DNA of 64,000 nucleotides from Nocardioides glacieisoli. Lineage in GTDB: Bacteria > Actinomycetota > Actinomycetes > Propionibacteriales > Nocardioidaceae. Within the stretch, counting starts at the first letter, position 1, and each line of letters opens with the position of its first letter. The stretch covers positions 434,001 to 498,000 of the forward strand of contig NZ_SDWS01000002.1 of assembly GCF_004137245.1 (NCBI RefSeq), written 5' to 3'. The notes under the pieces are model-generated. The model had not been told where the DNA came from. It was given only the letters and a program-made list of their open reading frames with translations, and made no database searches. The translations under genes and the position numbers were made by a program. Below are positions 8,638-17,270 of the stretch, in pieces.

Positions 8638-9345
8638 ATGAGCACGGACAAGACCAACGCGGCCCGCACCAAGGAGCTCAACGACACCATCCGCTACACG
8701 ATGTGGTCGGTCTTCAAGCTCCGCGACGTGCTCGGCGACGCCGACCGGTCCGCCGAGGCGACCGACGTCGAGGCGCTCCTCGAGGTGCTCGCCGAGCAGG
8801 ACGTCGTGGTGCGCGGGTTGTACGACGTCAGCGGCCTGCGCGCCGACGCGGACCTGATGGTGTGGTGGCACGCCGAGGACTCGGAGGCCCTGCAGGCGGC
8901 CTACAACGCCTTCCGTCGCACGTCGTTCGGCTACCGCCTCGACCCGGTCTGGTCGCAGATGGCGCTGCACCGTCCGGCCGAGTTCAACAAGTCGCACATC
9001 CCGGCCTTCCTCGCCGACGAGGAGCCCCGCGCGCACATCTGCGTCTACCCGTTCGTGCGGTCCTACGAGTGGTACCTCCTCGACGACGTCGAGCGTCGCA
9101 GGATGCTCGCCCAGCACGGCCAGCAGGCACGCGGCTACGCCGACGTCCGCGCCAACACGGTGGCGTCCTTCGCGCTCGGCGACTACGAGTGGATCCTGGC
9201 CTTCGAGGCCGATGAGCTGCACCGCATCGTCGACCTGATGCGCGACCTGCGCGCCTCCGACGCGCGTCGGCACGTGCGTGAGGAGGTGCCGTTCTACACC
9301 GGTGCCCGGGTGAGCCCGGCGGACCTCCTCGCCCGCCTGCCCTGA
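8638..9345 (+). CDS. hemQ: Coproheme decarboxylase (HemQ/ChdC)
   Basis: A 235-residue chlorite dismutase-fold protein that decarboxylates coproheme III to heme b using peroxide. Tyr146 in SYEWYLL matches the catalytic tyrosine and His160 in MLAQHG the proximal heme ligand. Other family blocks are [19 protein letters not shown] and FNKSHIPAF. The ATG at 8638 lies four bases after the hemG stop, so the two genes are co-transcribed. With hemE and hemG it marks the coproporphyrin-dependent heme route of Gram-positive bacteria. Confidence 0.95.
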   Translation: MSTDKTNAARTKELNDTIRYTMWSVFKLRDVLGDADRSAEATDVEALLEVLAEQDVVVRGLYDVSGLRADADLMVWWHAEDSEALQAAYNAFRRTSFGYRLDPVWSQMALHRPAEFNKSHIPAFLADEEPRAHICVYPFVRSYEWYLLDDVERRRMLAQHGQQARGYADVRANTVASFALGDYEWILAFEADELHRIVDLMRDLRASDARRHVREEVPFYTGARVSPADLLARLP

Positions 9346-9402
9346 CCTGTCACCCACGCTCGGCAACACGTGTCGCCCGACGGGGGAGACCGGCTCGTGG
9401 AG

Positions 9403-9429
9403 CAATGTAGAGTAACTTACTCAACATTG
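9403..9429. promoter_or_regulatory. 27-bp palindromic operator upstream of cysteine dioxygenase
   Basis: The dyad CAATGTAGAGTAA-C-TTACTCAACATTG is symmetric at 12 of 13 positions and is strikingly AT-rich for this genome. It lies 16 bases before the cysteine dioxygenase ATG (RBS AAGGAG at 9435-9440) and probably overlaps the promoter. The form suits a dimeric repressor such as TetR, MarR, ArsR or Rrf2. No candidate regulator gene is adjacent. Confidence 0.65.
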
Positions 9430-9445
9430 TTCTTAAGGAGTCAGC

Positions 9446-9919
9446 ATGAGCGCCACCTTCCCCAGCCCGGTCCGCCAGCGTCCGACCTCCCGCACCGCGC
9501 GCGCGGCCCTCGCCCGCTACCTCAGCACGCACGACCCGCTCGGCGCGGTCGACCGCACCATCCCCGAGCGCACGTGGGTGCGGGTCGAGCACGGCCAGGA
9601 CGCCGACATCTGGCTGATCACCTGGCCGGCCGGCTCGAGCACCGGCTGGCACGACCACGGCTCGGCCGCCGGTGCGTTCGCCGTGCTGGAGGGCCAGCTG
9701 ACCGAGTACGTCTGGACCGGCGTCGCCACCGCCACCACGCTGCAGGCGCCCGGCGTGCGCGAGTTCGACGGCAGCCACATCCACGACGTGATCAACCACG
9801 GCGTCCGCACCGCGGTGTCGCTGCACGCCTACGCCCCGTCGCTCGCCGAGATGACGCGCTACGAGCTCGTCCGCGGACGGCTGCAGGTCGCCAGGGTCGA
9901 GCGGCGGGAGACCTGGTGA
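9446..9919 (+). CDS. Cysteine dioxygenase-like cupin
   Basis: A 157-residue type I cysteine dioxygenase-like protein, which would oxidise the cysteine thiol to cysteine sulfinate with mononuclear iron and O2. Metal ligands are seen as His69 and His71 (GWHDHGSAAGAF) and His111 or His113 (GSHIHDVINHG). The length is typical of short bacterial cysteine dioxygenases. It has a strong RBS (AAGGAG) behind a long palindrome that should control it. The stop overlaps the rhodanese start as GTGA. Other thiol dioxygenase substrates, such as mercaptopropionate, cannot be excluded. Confidence 0.87.
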   Translation: MSATFPSPVRQRPTSRTARAALARYLSTHDPLGAVDRTIPERTWVRVEHGQDADIWLITWPAGSSTGWHDHGSAAGAFAVLEGQLTEYVWTGVATATTLQAPGVREFDGSHIHDVINHGVRTAVSLHAYAPSLAEMTRYELVRGRLQVARVERRETW

Positions 9920-10335
9920 GCGCCGTGTCCGCCCCCGTCCGGCACGACGGCGTGGACGCGCTGCTGGCCGACGCCCGGTCGCGGCTGGACCGGATCGACG
10001 TCGAGTCGGCCTACCGCGAGACGCTCGACGGCGCGCTCCTCGTCGACATCCGCCCGGTCGCTCAGCGTGCGGACGAGGGTGAGGTGAGCCCCGCGCTGCG
10101 GCCGCTGGTCATCGAGCGCAACGTGCTCGAGTGGCGCTTCGACCCGCGCTCGGAGGCGTGCCTGCCCGAGGCGTCGTACGACGCCCGCATCCTGGTGCTG
10201 TGCCAGGAGGGCTACACCTCGAGCCTCGCAGCAGACGCGCTGCGGAGCCTGGGCCTCGACGCGACCGACGTCGTCGGCGGCTTCAAGGCGTGGCGCGAGG
10301 CGCACCTGCCGACCGCGTGCCCGCACCGGGCCTGA
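9916..10335 (+). CDS. Rhodanese-like sulfurtransferase
   Basis: A 139-residue single-domain rhodanese. The active-site loop is RILVLCQEGYTSSLAA with Cys96 as the persulfide carrier. The domain ends with DVVGGFKAWREAHLP. Translation is coupled to the cysteine dioxygenase gene (GTGA overlap), so it probably handles sulfane sulfur or sulfite from cysteine oxidation. The loop CQEGYTSS has the usual six-residue length. The start GTG at 9916 is chosen from the overlap and a GGGAG stretch upstream. Confidence 0.87.
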   Translation: MSAVSAPVRHDGVDALLADARSRLDRIDVESAYRETLDGALLVDIRPVAQRADEGEVSPALRPLVIERNVLEWRFDPRSEACLPEASYDARILVLCQEGYTSSLAADALRSLGLDATDVVGGFKAWREAHLPTACPHRA

Positions 10336-10397
10336 CCCACTCCCGGCCGTCGTGGGTCGGCCGGGAACGCATTCGCGAGCAGTACCGTCGGACCACC

Positions 10398-11246
10398 ATG
10401 ACGTACTCACGCCTACCTTTCTCGGGCGCCCTTGCCCTCGTCCTGTCCGTCACCGCCCTCGCTGCCTGCGGCAACGAGGGCGACACGAAGGCCGTCGACC
10501 CGTCAGCCTCCGGTGAGCCGTCGTCCACGGGCGCGCCGACGCCCGTCCCCGACGGCCAGGTGCGGACCCGCGGACTGGTCACCGTCCTCGACACGGGAGA
10601 CGGCCCCGAGCTCTGCCTCGGCGCGGTCGCCGAGTCGTACCCGCCCCAGTGCGGCGGCCCGGAGCTCGTGGACTTCGACTTCGGTGACGTCGGCGCCGAG
10701 AAGGCCTCGGGGGTGACGTGGGGGCAGTACAACGTCACCGGGACGTACGACGGCACGACCTTCACCGTCACCGACGCCATCCCGGCTGCGCTCTACGACA
10801 CGATGGCGAAGCCCGAGGCGGGTGGCCTCGAGCCGGCCTGCGACGACGCGACCACCACCGACGCCGACATGGCGTCTCCCGAGGACATGGACGCCACCCT
10901 CGCTGCCGCGTCGGCGCTGCCGACCTACGCGACCGCGTGGCTGAGCAACGGCACGATCAGCGTCGCCGTGACCGAGGACCCGGAGGCTGCCGAGGCCGAG
11001 CTCCGCAAGACGTGGGGCGGGCTGCTCTGCGTGACCACCGTGGAGAAGACCGACGCGGACCTCAACGCCGTCAACCAGGAGCTGCAGGCAGCGCTCGGCG
11101 ACCAGCTGCTGACCAGCGGGTCCACCTCACCCGACTCCCTCGACGCGCAGGTGGTCTACGACGACGGCTCCATCCAGGACTGGGCCGACGAGACCTACGG
11201 AGACGGCCTCGTGCGTGTCAGCTCCGCGCTCGAGCCCGCCGAGTGA
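10398..11246 (+). CDS. Putative lipoprotein, unknown function
   Basis: A 282-residue exported protein. The signal peptide ends in the lipobox ALAAC, and a Ser/Thr/Pro-rich linker runs to about residue 55. The rest looks globular and has six or more Cys (LCLGAVAESYPPQC, EPACDDATT, LLCVTT), which may form disulfides. It would sit on the outer face of the membrane. I do not recognise a domain. It lies alone between the rhodanese gene and the convergent msrB, with three bases between its stop and the msrB stop. Confidence 0.8.
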   Translation: MTYSRLPFSGALALVLSVTALAACGNEGDTKAVDPSASGEPSSTGAPTPVPDGQVRTRGLVTVLDTGDGPELCLGAVAESYPPQCGGPELVDFDFGDVGAEKASGVTWGQYNVTGTYDGTTFTVTDAIPAALYDTMAKPEAGGLEPACDDATTTDADMASPEDMDATLAAASALPTYATAWLSNGTISVAVTEDPEAAEAELRKTWGGLLCVTTVEKTDADLNAVNQELQAALGDQLLTSGSTSPDSLDAQVVYDDGSIQDWADETYGDGLVRVSSALEPAE

Positions 11247-11249
11247 GGC

Positions 11250-11645
11250 TCACGTCTCCTTGAGCGTGATGCTGATCGAGTTGATGCAGTAGCGGTCGCC
11301 GGTGGGCGTGCCGAAGCCGTCGGGGAAGACGTGACCGAGGTGGGAGCCGCACGTCGCGCAGCGGACCTCGACGCGCTTCATGCCGCCGGAGTTGTCCTCG
11401 ATGTACTCGATCGTGTCGGTCATCGGCTGGTAGAAGCTCGGCCAGCCGCAGCCGGAGTGGAACTTGGTGTCGCTGGTGAACAGCTCCGACCCGCACGCCT
11501 TGCACGAGTACGTGCCCTCGGTCTCGGTGTCGGTGTACTCCCCGGTGAACGCACGCTCCGTGCCCGCCTGCCGGAGGACGGCGTACTCCTCCGCGGTGAG
11601 CTCCTCGCGCCACTGCTCGTCGGTCTTCTGCACGTCGTAGGCCAT
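11250..11645 (-). CDS. msrB: Peptide-methionine (R)-S-oxide reductase
   Basis: A 131-residue MsrB that reduces methionine-R-sulfoxide in proteins. The zinc site is made by CKAC and CATC pairs. The catalytic Cys is in RYCINSISI, and HSGCGWPSF and GHVFPDGFG are the substrate-pocket motifs. Length is standard. It faces the lipoprotein gene. In mycobacteria msrB also lies near hemQ, so this marks the conserved right edge of the heme neighbourhood. Confidence 0.96.
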   Translation of the reverse strand: MAYDVQKTDEQWREELTAEEYAVLRQAGTERAFTGEYTDTETEGTYSCKACGSELFTSDTKFHSGCGWPSFYQPMTDTIEYIEDNSGGMKRVEVRCATCGSHLGHVFPDGFGTPTGDRYCINSISITLKET

Positions 11646-11698
11646 GCCTCCAGTTTACGGAGCGGCGAAAGGTCGGAGCCAAGGGCTAGGTTCGCACC

Positions 11699-12097
11699 AT
11701 GAGCGGAAGCGGAACCCCCGACGACCCCTGGCAGCTGACGACGGCGCCCGGCTCGTCGACGTACACGATGCACCGCGACGACGACGCGGGCCTGCTGGTC
11801 TGCCAGGTCGGGACGACGAAGCTCACCTATCTGGCCTCCGCGATCGACGACCTCCACGCGATGCTGCGCGAGCACGGCGACTGGATGCCGCTCGGCGCCG
11901 CGGACGAGAAGAAGGACGCGGCGGAGGGCACCGTGGAGGCGTGGGGCCGGTCGCAGGACAACCCGGTGGGTGGGTGGTACGGCCAGCGCAACGGCTACCG
12001 CGGCAGGTTCGGGATGCACCTCCCGCCGCTGCTCGAGGAGCTGGGCCTGGTCGAGCTCGAGCACAACGCCCGCAACAACCGGGTCCGCGCGATCTGA
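11699..12097 (+). CDS. Conserved hypothetical protein
   Basis: A 132-residue cytoplasmic protein with the conserved opening SGTPDDPWQL, TAPGSSTYTMHRD and LVCQVGTTKLTYLASAIDDL, then HAMLREHGDWMPLG and RFGMHLPPLLEELGLVEL. I recognise the pattern as a widespread uncharacterised actinobacterial family but cannot assign a function. TAGGTT ends six bases before the ATG, so the mRNA is probably leaderless. The stop TGA overlaps the first base of the downstream LigD-type polymerase ATG. Confidence 0.8.
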   Translation: MSGSGTPDDPWQLTTAPGSSTYTMHRDDDAGLLVCQVGTTKLTYLASAIDDLHAMLREHGDWMPLGAADEKKDAAEGTVEAWGRSQDNPVGGWYGQRNGYRGRFGMHLPPLLEELGLVELEHNARNNRVRAI

Positions 12098-13179
12098 TGG
12101 CGGCGGCGAAGACGGTGATGGTGCAGGCCGGCGACCGGGAGGTCCGCGTGTCCTCGCCCGACCGCGTGATCTACGAGGCCACGGAGATGACCGGCGAGGT
12201 CACCAAGCTGATGGTCGCGGAGTACTTCGCGAGCGTCGAGGACGGCCTGATGCGCGCGCTGCGCGACCGGCCGACGGCGTTGGAGCGGTGGACGTCTGGC
12301 GTACGTCCGGGGATGAAGCTGGCGACCGGGCCGCAGGACCGCAACGCCGACGCGTTCTACCAGAAGCGCGTCCCCAAGGGGGCTCCCGACTACCTCGAGA
12401 CCGCGACGATCACGTTCCCGTCCGGCCGCACGGCCGATGAGATCTGCCCGACCGAGATCGCGGTGCCGGTGTGGTGCGCCCACATGGGCACGCTGACCTT
12501 CCACCCCTGGCCGGTCCGGCGCAACGACGTGGACCACCCCGACGAGCTCCGGATCGACCTCGACCCGCAGCCGGGCACGACCTTCGGTGATGCCGTACGG
12601 GTCGCGGGCGTGGCTCGCGAGCTGCTGGGCGACCTCGGCATGACCGGCTTCGCGAAGACGTCGGGCAACCGCGGCATCCACGTCTACGTGCGGATCTCGC
12701 CGGAGTGGGACTTCGCCGCGGTCCGCCACGCGGCCATCGCCTTCGGTCGTGAGCTCGAGAAGCGCGACGACGGCGTGACGACGGCGTGGTGGAAGGAGGA
12801 GCGCGGGGAGCGGATCTTCGTGGACTTCAACCAGAACACCCGCGACCGCACGATCGCGTCGGCGTACTCCCTGCGCCCGATCGCCGGTGCGCCGGTCTCG
12901 ACCCCGCTGTCGTGGGACGAGCTGGCTTCTCTCGACTCGCCCGCCGGCCTCAACCTCTTCACCGTGCCCGAGCGGCTCGCCTCCGACGGCGACCCGTGGG
13001 CCGCGATCGACGACGTGCACCACTCGCTGCAGCCGCTCCTCGACCTCTGGGACGAGCACCCCGTCGAGCTCAACTTCCCGCCTGACCACCCGAAGATGCC
13101 CGGCGAGCCGCCCCGCGTGCAGCCGTCGAAGAAGGTCGAGTCCCACTGGGACGAGGACGGCAACCGGATCCCCGACTGA
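12097..13179 (+). CDS. Stand-alone LigD-type polymerase (PolDom/primase)
   Basis: A 360-residue archaeo-eukaryotic primase-superfamily polymerase of the LigD Pol type, which adds ribonucleotides at break ends during non-homologous end joining. Catalytic Asp154 and Asp156 are in RIDLDPQPG, and the third acidic residue is in RIFVDFNQN. The 5'-phosphate and nucleotide-binding stretch is KTSGNRGIHVYVRI. It is a separate gene, not fused to ligase or nuclease. A stand-alone ATP-dependent ligase lies at 17852-18973. No Ku gene is seen in the window. Confidence 0.9.
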   Translation: MAAAKTVMVQAGDREVRVSSPDRVIYEATEMTGEVTKLMVAEYFASVEDGLMRALRDRPTALERWTSGVRPGMKLATGPQDRNADAFYQKRVPKGAPDYLETATITFPSGRTADEICPTEIAVPVWCAHMGTLTFHPWPVRRNDVDHPDELRIDLDPQPGTTFGDAVRVAGVARELLGDLGMTGFAKTSGNRGIHVYVRISPEWDFAAVRHAAIAFGRELEKRDDGVTTAWWKEERGERIFVDFNQNTRDRTIASAYSLRPIAGAPVSTPLSWDELASLDSPAGLNLFTVPERLASDGDPWAAIDDVHHSLQPLLDLWDEHPVELNFPPDHPKMPGEPPRVQPSKKVESHWDEDGNRIPD

Positions 13180-13187
13180 GACACCGC

Positions 13188-15947
13188 TCAGCCGAGCTCC
13201 CACGGGGCCGCGATCGGGAAGTACGCCTCGAGGAACTCGTGCAGCAGGGCGTCGGCGCGGCCGTCGTCGAAGGCCGAGAGCATGTTGTCGGCGACGCAGA
13301 AGAAGTCGCGGTCGCGCTTGAGCATCTGCTTGAGCTGGGCGGGCAGCTGCTGGTGGCCGAGGTCGACGTAGCCGTGGTGGGCGCCCGCGCGGAAGGCCTG
13401 GCCGGTGATGAGGCCGTAGTTCTGCGCGAAGGACGACAGGAGCGACAGGTCGGTGTCCGAGCGGAACGGCGCCTCGGTCGTGCGATGCACCTCGTCGGGG
13501 AAGCGGGCCGCGATCTCCTCGAGGGTCGTACGCCGCTGCGGGTGCGGGCTGTGCATCATCGTCTGCGTCAGCGCGACCCCGAAGGCGTCGGTGAGCACCC
13601 GGCGGTTGTTCTGCGCGGCGGTCAGGTAGGGCCGGTCGTCCGTGCCGGGCAGGCCGACGGCGCGGTGGTCCGCGACGAAGGCGGCGTACTGCCCGCCGGG
13701 GGCGAAGAAGTGCTCCGGGCGTCGCGGCCGGCCGAGGAAGACGTCGTCGTTGACGTAGACGAAGTGGTCGGCCAGGTCGGGGACGGCGTGCAGCCGGGTC
13801 TCGATGGCGTGCGAGCTGAAGGTCGGCAACGCCGAGGCCGGGAGGATGTCGCGGTGGTCGACGACCCGGATGCGGTCGTGCGACGTGTCGAGCCACCAGG
13901 GCACCTGGCCGGCGGTGACGAGGTGGATCCGGCGCACCCACGGGGCGAAGAGGTGGAGGCTGCGCATCGAGTACCGGAGCTCGTCGCGGCTCGTGTAGCG
14001 CTGCGCGCCGCCCGCGCGCTCGTCCGGTGTGCCGCCGGTCTCGACGATCCGCCGGTCGCGGGCGGCCAGCCATTCCTCGTCGTCGCCGTCGACCCAGGTG
14101 TAGACGACGTCGACGTCGAAGCGGACGTCGTCGACGGTCGGCAGGGCCATCACCTCGATCGTCGGCACGTCGACGCCCTCGATGGAGATGGTCGTGCGCG
14201 GGGTGCCGGTCGGGACGCGGTCGCCGAACCGGTTGAGGCCGGGCGCGAGCAGGTCGCCCTCGGGCGACTCCTCCCAGAACTGCACGCCGACCTCGACGCC
14301 CTCGCCGAGCACGCCGTCGTGCCCGCCGCGCATCGGCCACGGCTCGAGGAAGAGCGAGGCGGTGCGGGTGCGCGACAGCTCGTCGGTCATCACCGCGACC
14401 GTGCCGCGCCGCTCGTGCCACCCGCGCTCGGCCGGGTCGCGGACCGACAGCCAGTCGGGGACGGACGCCTGTGCCAGGGCAGCGAGGAAGTCGCCGCGGT
14501 GCGAGGACGGCACGACGACCACCGGGTGCGGGTCCAGGCCGCGCGCCGGCATCACGAACCAACCGTCCTTGCCGGTCGCCGCAGCGGCAGAGGTGAGCAC
14601 CCGCAGGGTCGTCGTACGCGCCTCGGCGGGGGTGATGCCCGCCGCGGACGAGGTCTCGGGAAGGTCGCCCAGCGGCCCCGGTCGCAGGCCGTGCAACACA
14701 CGGCGGGGCGCCAGCGGGTCGGCGCGTCGCTCGACCGCGTGCCGGAACGTGCCGACCCACTGCCGGGCGAGCCGCTGGCCGCCCCAGCGCTCGGAGCGGG
14801 TGAGCGCAGCGGCGCCGAGGCGCTCGCGCAGGGCGTCGTCGGTGGCGATCCGCAGCATCGCCGCGGCCATCGCGGCCTTCGAGGCGGGCGGCACGAGCAG
14901 GCCGTCGGCGTCGTGGGTGATCATCTCGCGCGGGCCGGAGGGACAGTCGTACGACACCGGTGGCACGCCCGCCGACATCGCCTCCTGCAGCACGAGCGGG
15001 TAGCCCTCGCCTCGCGAGGCGAGCACGGCAACGCTGGCCTTCGCCCACTCGGCGGCGAGGTCCTGCGTCGAGCCGGGCAGCAGCACGCGGTCCTCGAGGC
15101 CGAGCTTGCGCACCTGGGCGGCGAGGTTGTCGGCCCGCGGGCCGTCGCCCCAGATGGTCAGCGTCCAGCCGGGGATCTCCTCGTGGATGCGCCAGAACGC
15201 GTCGACGAGGTGCTCGAACTGCTTCTCGGGCGCCAGCCGTCCCGCGGTCACGAAGGTCTTCTGGTCGAGCGGCGACCGCGCCTGCGGCGTGCCGGGCAGC
15301 GGGTTGGGAATCACCAGCAGCTCGGGGGCGGCGCCGCCGAGCCGGCCCGCCAGCCACCGCGACATCGACTCCGTCAGCGACACCACGATGTCGGCGCGCG
15401 GGGCGAACTCGAGCAGGGCGCCGAGGTCGTTGACCCGGGCCGAGGACGCGCGGTGCTCCTGGTGCACGAGAGCCACGTCGGCGGGCGCGAGCTGGGCGAC
15501 GACGGCCAGCAGCTCGGGCGTCGTGGTGACGAGCACGTCGGCCTCGATCGAGCCGAGCGCGTCGCGCATCGTGGCGTCGGTCAGGCCGTTGTAGAGGGCG
15601 TCCCAGCTGCGAGGCACGATCACCGACTCACGCTGGGCCAGTTCTCGGGCCAGCTCGTCGGGATGCCGGCCGGCGACCGCGGTCGCCCGCTCACGTCGTA
15701 CGTCGACGAGGTAGGTAACCTCGAGCCCGTCGGCCAGCGGGTAGTGGGTCGCGTCGCCGCTGCGCCAGACGCTGAGGATGCGGACCCGGTGCCCCTCGCC
15801 CAGGGCGAGCAGCGCGTTGGCCTGCTCGATGCCGGAGCGGGCGGTGCCGCCCATCCCGTCGGCGTTGAAGAGGACGAAGACGATGTCGAGGGGGCCGTCG
15901 CGGCGTGCGCGCCGCACCACTGACTTCACCCTGTCGCCCAGAGCCAC
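13188..15947 (-). CDS. GT4 glycosyltransferase fused to Stealth-type sugar phosphotransferase
   Basis: A 919-residue two-enzyme protein for surface-glycan synthesis. The N-terminal half (to about residue 420) is a GT4 transferase: VLFNADGMGGTARSGIEQAN, then RLAPEKQFEHLVDAF, the SRGEGYPLVLQEAM motif and a UDP-sugar-binding glutamate. The C-terminal part is a Stealth phosphotransferase: DVVYTWVDGDD (CR1), YTSRDELRYSMRSLHLFAPW (CR2), FVYVNDDVFLGRP (CR3) and a final SSFAQNYGLITG (CR4). Stealth proteins transfer hexose-1-phosphate in capsule synthesis. The GTG start has GAGG five bases upstream. It is divergent from a sulfotransferase-like gene. Confidence 0.9.
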   Translation of the reverse strand: MALGDRVKSVVRRARRDGPLDIVFVLFNADGMGGTARSGIEQANALLALGEGHRVRILSVWRSGDATHYPLADGLEVTYLVDVRRERATAVAGRHPDELARELAQRESVIVPRSWDALYNGLTDATMRDALGSIEADVLVTTTPELLAVVAQLAPADVALVHQEHRASSARVNDLGALLEFAPRADIVVSLTESMSRWLAGRLGGAAPELLVIPNPLPGTPQARSPLDQKTFVTAGRLAPEKQFEHLVDAFWRIHEEIPGWTLTIWGDGPRADNLAAQVRKLGLEDRVLLPGSTQDLAAEWAKASVAVLASRGEGYPLVLQEAMSAGVPPVSYDCPSGPREMITHDADGLLVPPASKAAMAAAMLRIATDDALRERLGAAALTRSERWGGQRLARQWVGTFRHAVERRADPLAPRRVLHGLRPGPLGDLPETSSAAGITPAEARTTTLRVLTSAAAATGKDGWFVMPARGLDPHPVVVVPSSHRGDFLAALAQASVPDWLSVRDPAERGWHERRGTVAVMTDELSRTRTASLFLEPWPMRGGHDGVLGEGVEVGVQFWEESPEGDLLAPGLNRFGDRVPTGTPRTTISIEGVDVPTIEVMALPTVDDVRFDVDVVYTWVDGDDEEWLAARDRRIVETGGTPDERAGGAQRYTSRDELRYSMRSLHLFAPWVRRIHLVTAGQVPWWLDTSHDRIRVVDHRDILPASALPTFSSHAIETRLHAVPDLADHFVYVNDDVFLGRPRRPEHFFAPGGQYAAFVADHRAVGLPGTDDRPYLTAAQNNRRVLTDAFGVALTQTMMHSPHPQRRTTLEEIAARFPDEVHRTTEAPFRSDTDLSLLSSFAQNYGLITGQAFRAGAHHGYVDLGHQQLPAQLKQMLKRDRDFFCVADNMLSAFDDGRADALLHEFLEAYFPIAAPWELG

Positions 15948-16025
15948 GTGCGCCTCAGTTCTCTCTCGTGGAAGCCGTCCGCCACGATCCTAGGGGGACT
16001 GACTCAGGCCGATAGGGTGACCCGC

Positions 16026-17111
16026 ATGCCCACCCCTCTGGTCCTGGTCTCCGGTTCCGGTCGCAGCGGCACCAGCTCGCTGGCGGGCACCCTCAAGCGG
16101 CTCGGCCTGCACGTGCCGCAGCCCGAGGTCGAGGCGTCGGAGACCAACCCGCGCGGGTTCTACGAGCCCCAGTGGGTCATCGACTTCCACAAGCGCCACC
16201 TCAAGGAGCTCGCACTCTTCAACATCGACAGCAGGCCGGCCGCCGTCGACCTCGTCGCCACCTACCTCGCGTCGGGCGAGCCGCAGGCCGAGCTGCGCGA
16301 GTGGTTGTCCGGTCAGCTGACTGCACCTGAGTTCGTGGGTGACCAGATCGTCGTCAAGGACCCGCACGCCTTCTGGTTCGCCCAGGCCTGGGAGACGGTC
16401 AGCGCCGAGCTCGACGTCGACCTGCGCTGGCTCACCGCGCTGCGGCACCCGGCCGAGGTCGTCGGCTCGCGCGACATCGCCTACCTCTCCAGCCAGTCCG
16501 AGGAGCTGCGGCTCACCAAGGAGACGTCCAACGTCGCCGGCTGGGTGCACGCCGCGCTGCTCACCGAGCGGGCCGGCCGCGGTCGGAAGCGCTCGTTCGT
16601 CCGCTACACCGACCTCCTCGGCGACTGGCGCGCGGCCCTCCGGCCGGTGCAGGAGCAGCTCGACCTGGCCTTCGACACCGACCTCTCCTCGCGCGACCAC
16701 CACGCGGTCGACGACTTCATCGAGCCGTCGATGCGCAAGTCGCAGCTCACGTGGGACGACGTGGCGACCCCGGGGTGGCTCAAGGAGATGGCCGAGGAGG
16801 TGTGGCAGCTGCTCGGTGTGCTCACCACCAGCCCGCACGACGAGGAGACCCAACGGCGCCTCGACGCGATCCACGCCGACTACACCGCGCGCTACGCCGA
16901 TGCGGTGGCACTCACCTTCGACCACACCCGGGCGGAGTCGACGCTCGCCGGGCGCGAGGCCCGCGACGCCCAACGCGGCACCGTCCAGCAGCTGCGCCAC
17001 GACCTCGCCGCCGCTCGCCGGAGTGGTGCGCCGCAGGCACCCGCCGTCGGCGGCCGCGAGGCGGCCGCGATCCTGCGCCGCGCCGTCGTACGCCGCGTCA
17101 CCCGCCGCTGA
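16026..17111 (+). CDS. Sulfotransferase-family protein
   Basis: A 361-residue P-loop protein resembling bacterial sulfotransferases. The 5'-phosphosulfate-binding loop is LVSGSGRSGTSSLAGTLKRLG near the N-terminus. A 3'-phosphate-binding RHPAEVVGSRD follows at about residue 140. The C-terminus is basic (RRAVVRRVTRR). Next to the GT4-Stealth gene it may sulfate a surface glycan, or it may be a glycan-modifying relative without sulfotransferase activity. TAGGGT ends seven bases before the ATG at 16026, so this start fits a leaderless mRNA. Confidence 0.78.
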   Translation: MPTPLVLVSGSGRSGTSSLAGTLKRLGLHVPQPEVEASETNPRGFYEPQWVIDFHKRHLKELALFNIDSRPAAVDLVATYLASGEPQAELREWLSGQLTAPEFVGDQIVVKDPHAFWFAQAWETVSAELDVDLRWLTALRHPAEVVGSRDIAYLSSQSEELRLTKETSNVAGWVHAALLTERAGRGRKRSFVRYTDLLGDWRAALRPVQEQLDLAFDTDLSSRDHHAVDDFIEPSMRKSQLTWDDVATPGWLKEMAEEVWQLLGVLTTSPHDEETQRRLDAIHADYTARYADAVALTFDHTRAESTLAGREARDAQRGTVQQLRHDLAAARRSGAPQAPAVGGREAAAILRRAVVRRVTRR

Positions 17112-17147
17112 CCGTCCTCTGTGAGCGACCGGTCGCCGCGGGCCGGG

Positions 17148-17240
17148 GTAGTCCAGTGAGCGTTGGTCGTCGGCGCGCCCCTCGGACAGCCAATCGTCAC
17201 TGGACTACATCGATCGGACAACCGGAAGTCACTGGACTAC
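17148..17240. repeat. Intergenic inverted repeat with two alternative right arms
   Basis: GTAGTCCAGTGA (17148-17159) has two perfect inverted copies, TCACTGGACTAC at 17197-17208 and again at 17229-17240. The left arm can pair with either. It lies between the convergent sulfotransferase-like gene and the hypothetical gene at 17271, so a terminator role is plausible. The rest of the 159-base gap holds nothing else I recognise. Confidence 0.6.
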
Positions 17241-17270
17241 CTCGGCGGGGGCGGGCAGCTACCCGCCAGG

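Noticed and set aside
11995..15357. 1120-codon open frame on the minus strand
   Set aside because: It runs antisense to the polymerase gene and out of frame through the Stealth gene. Its composition is Arg/Ala/Pro-rich with no domain pattern, typical of shadow frames in high-GC DNA.
17148..17240. CRISPR-like repeats
   Set aside because: Three 12-base arms in mixed orientation with unequal spacers, and no cas genes.
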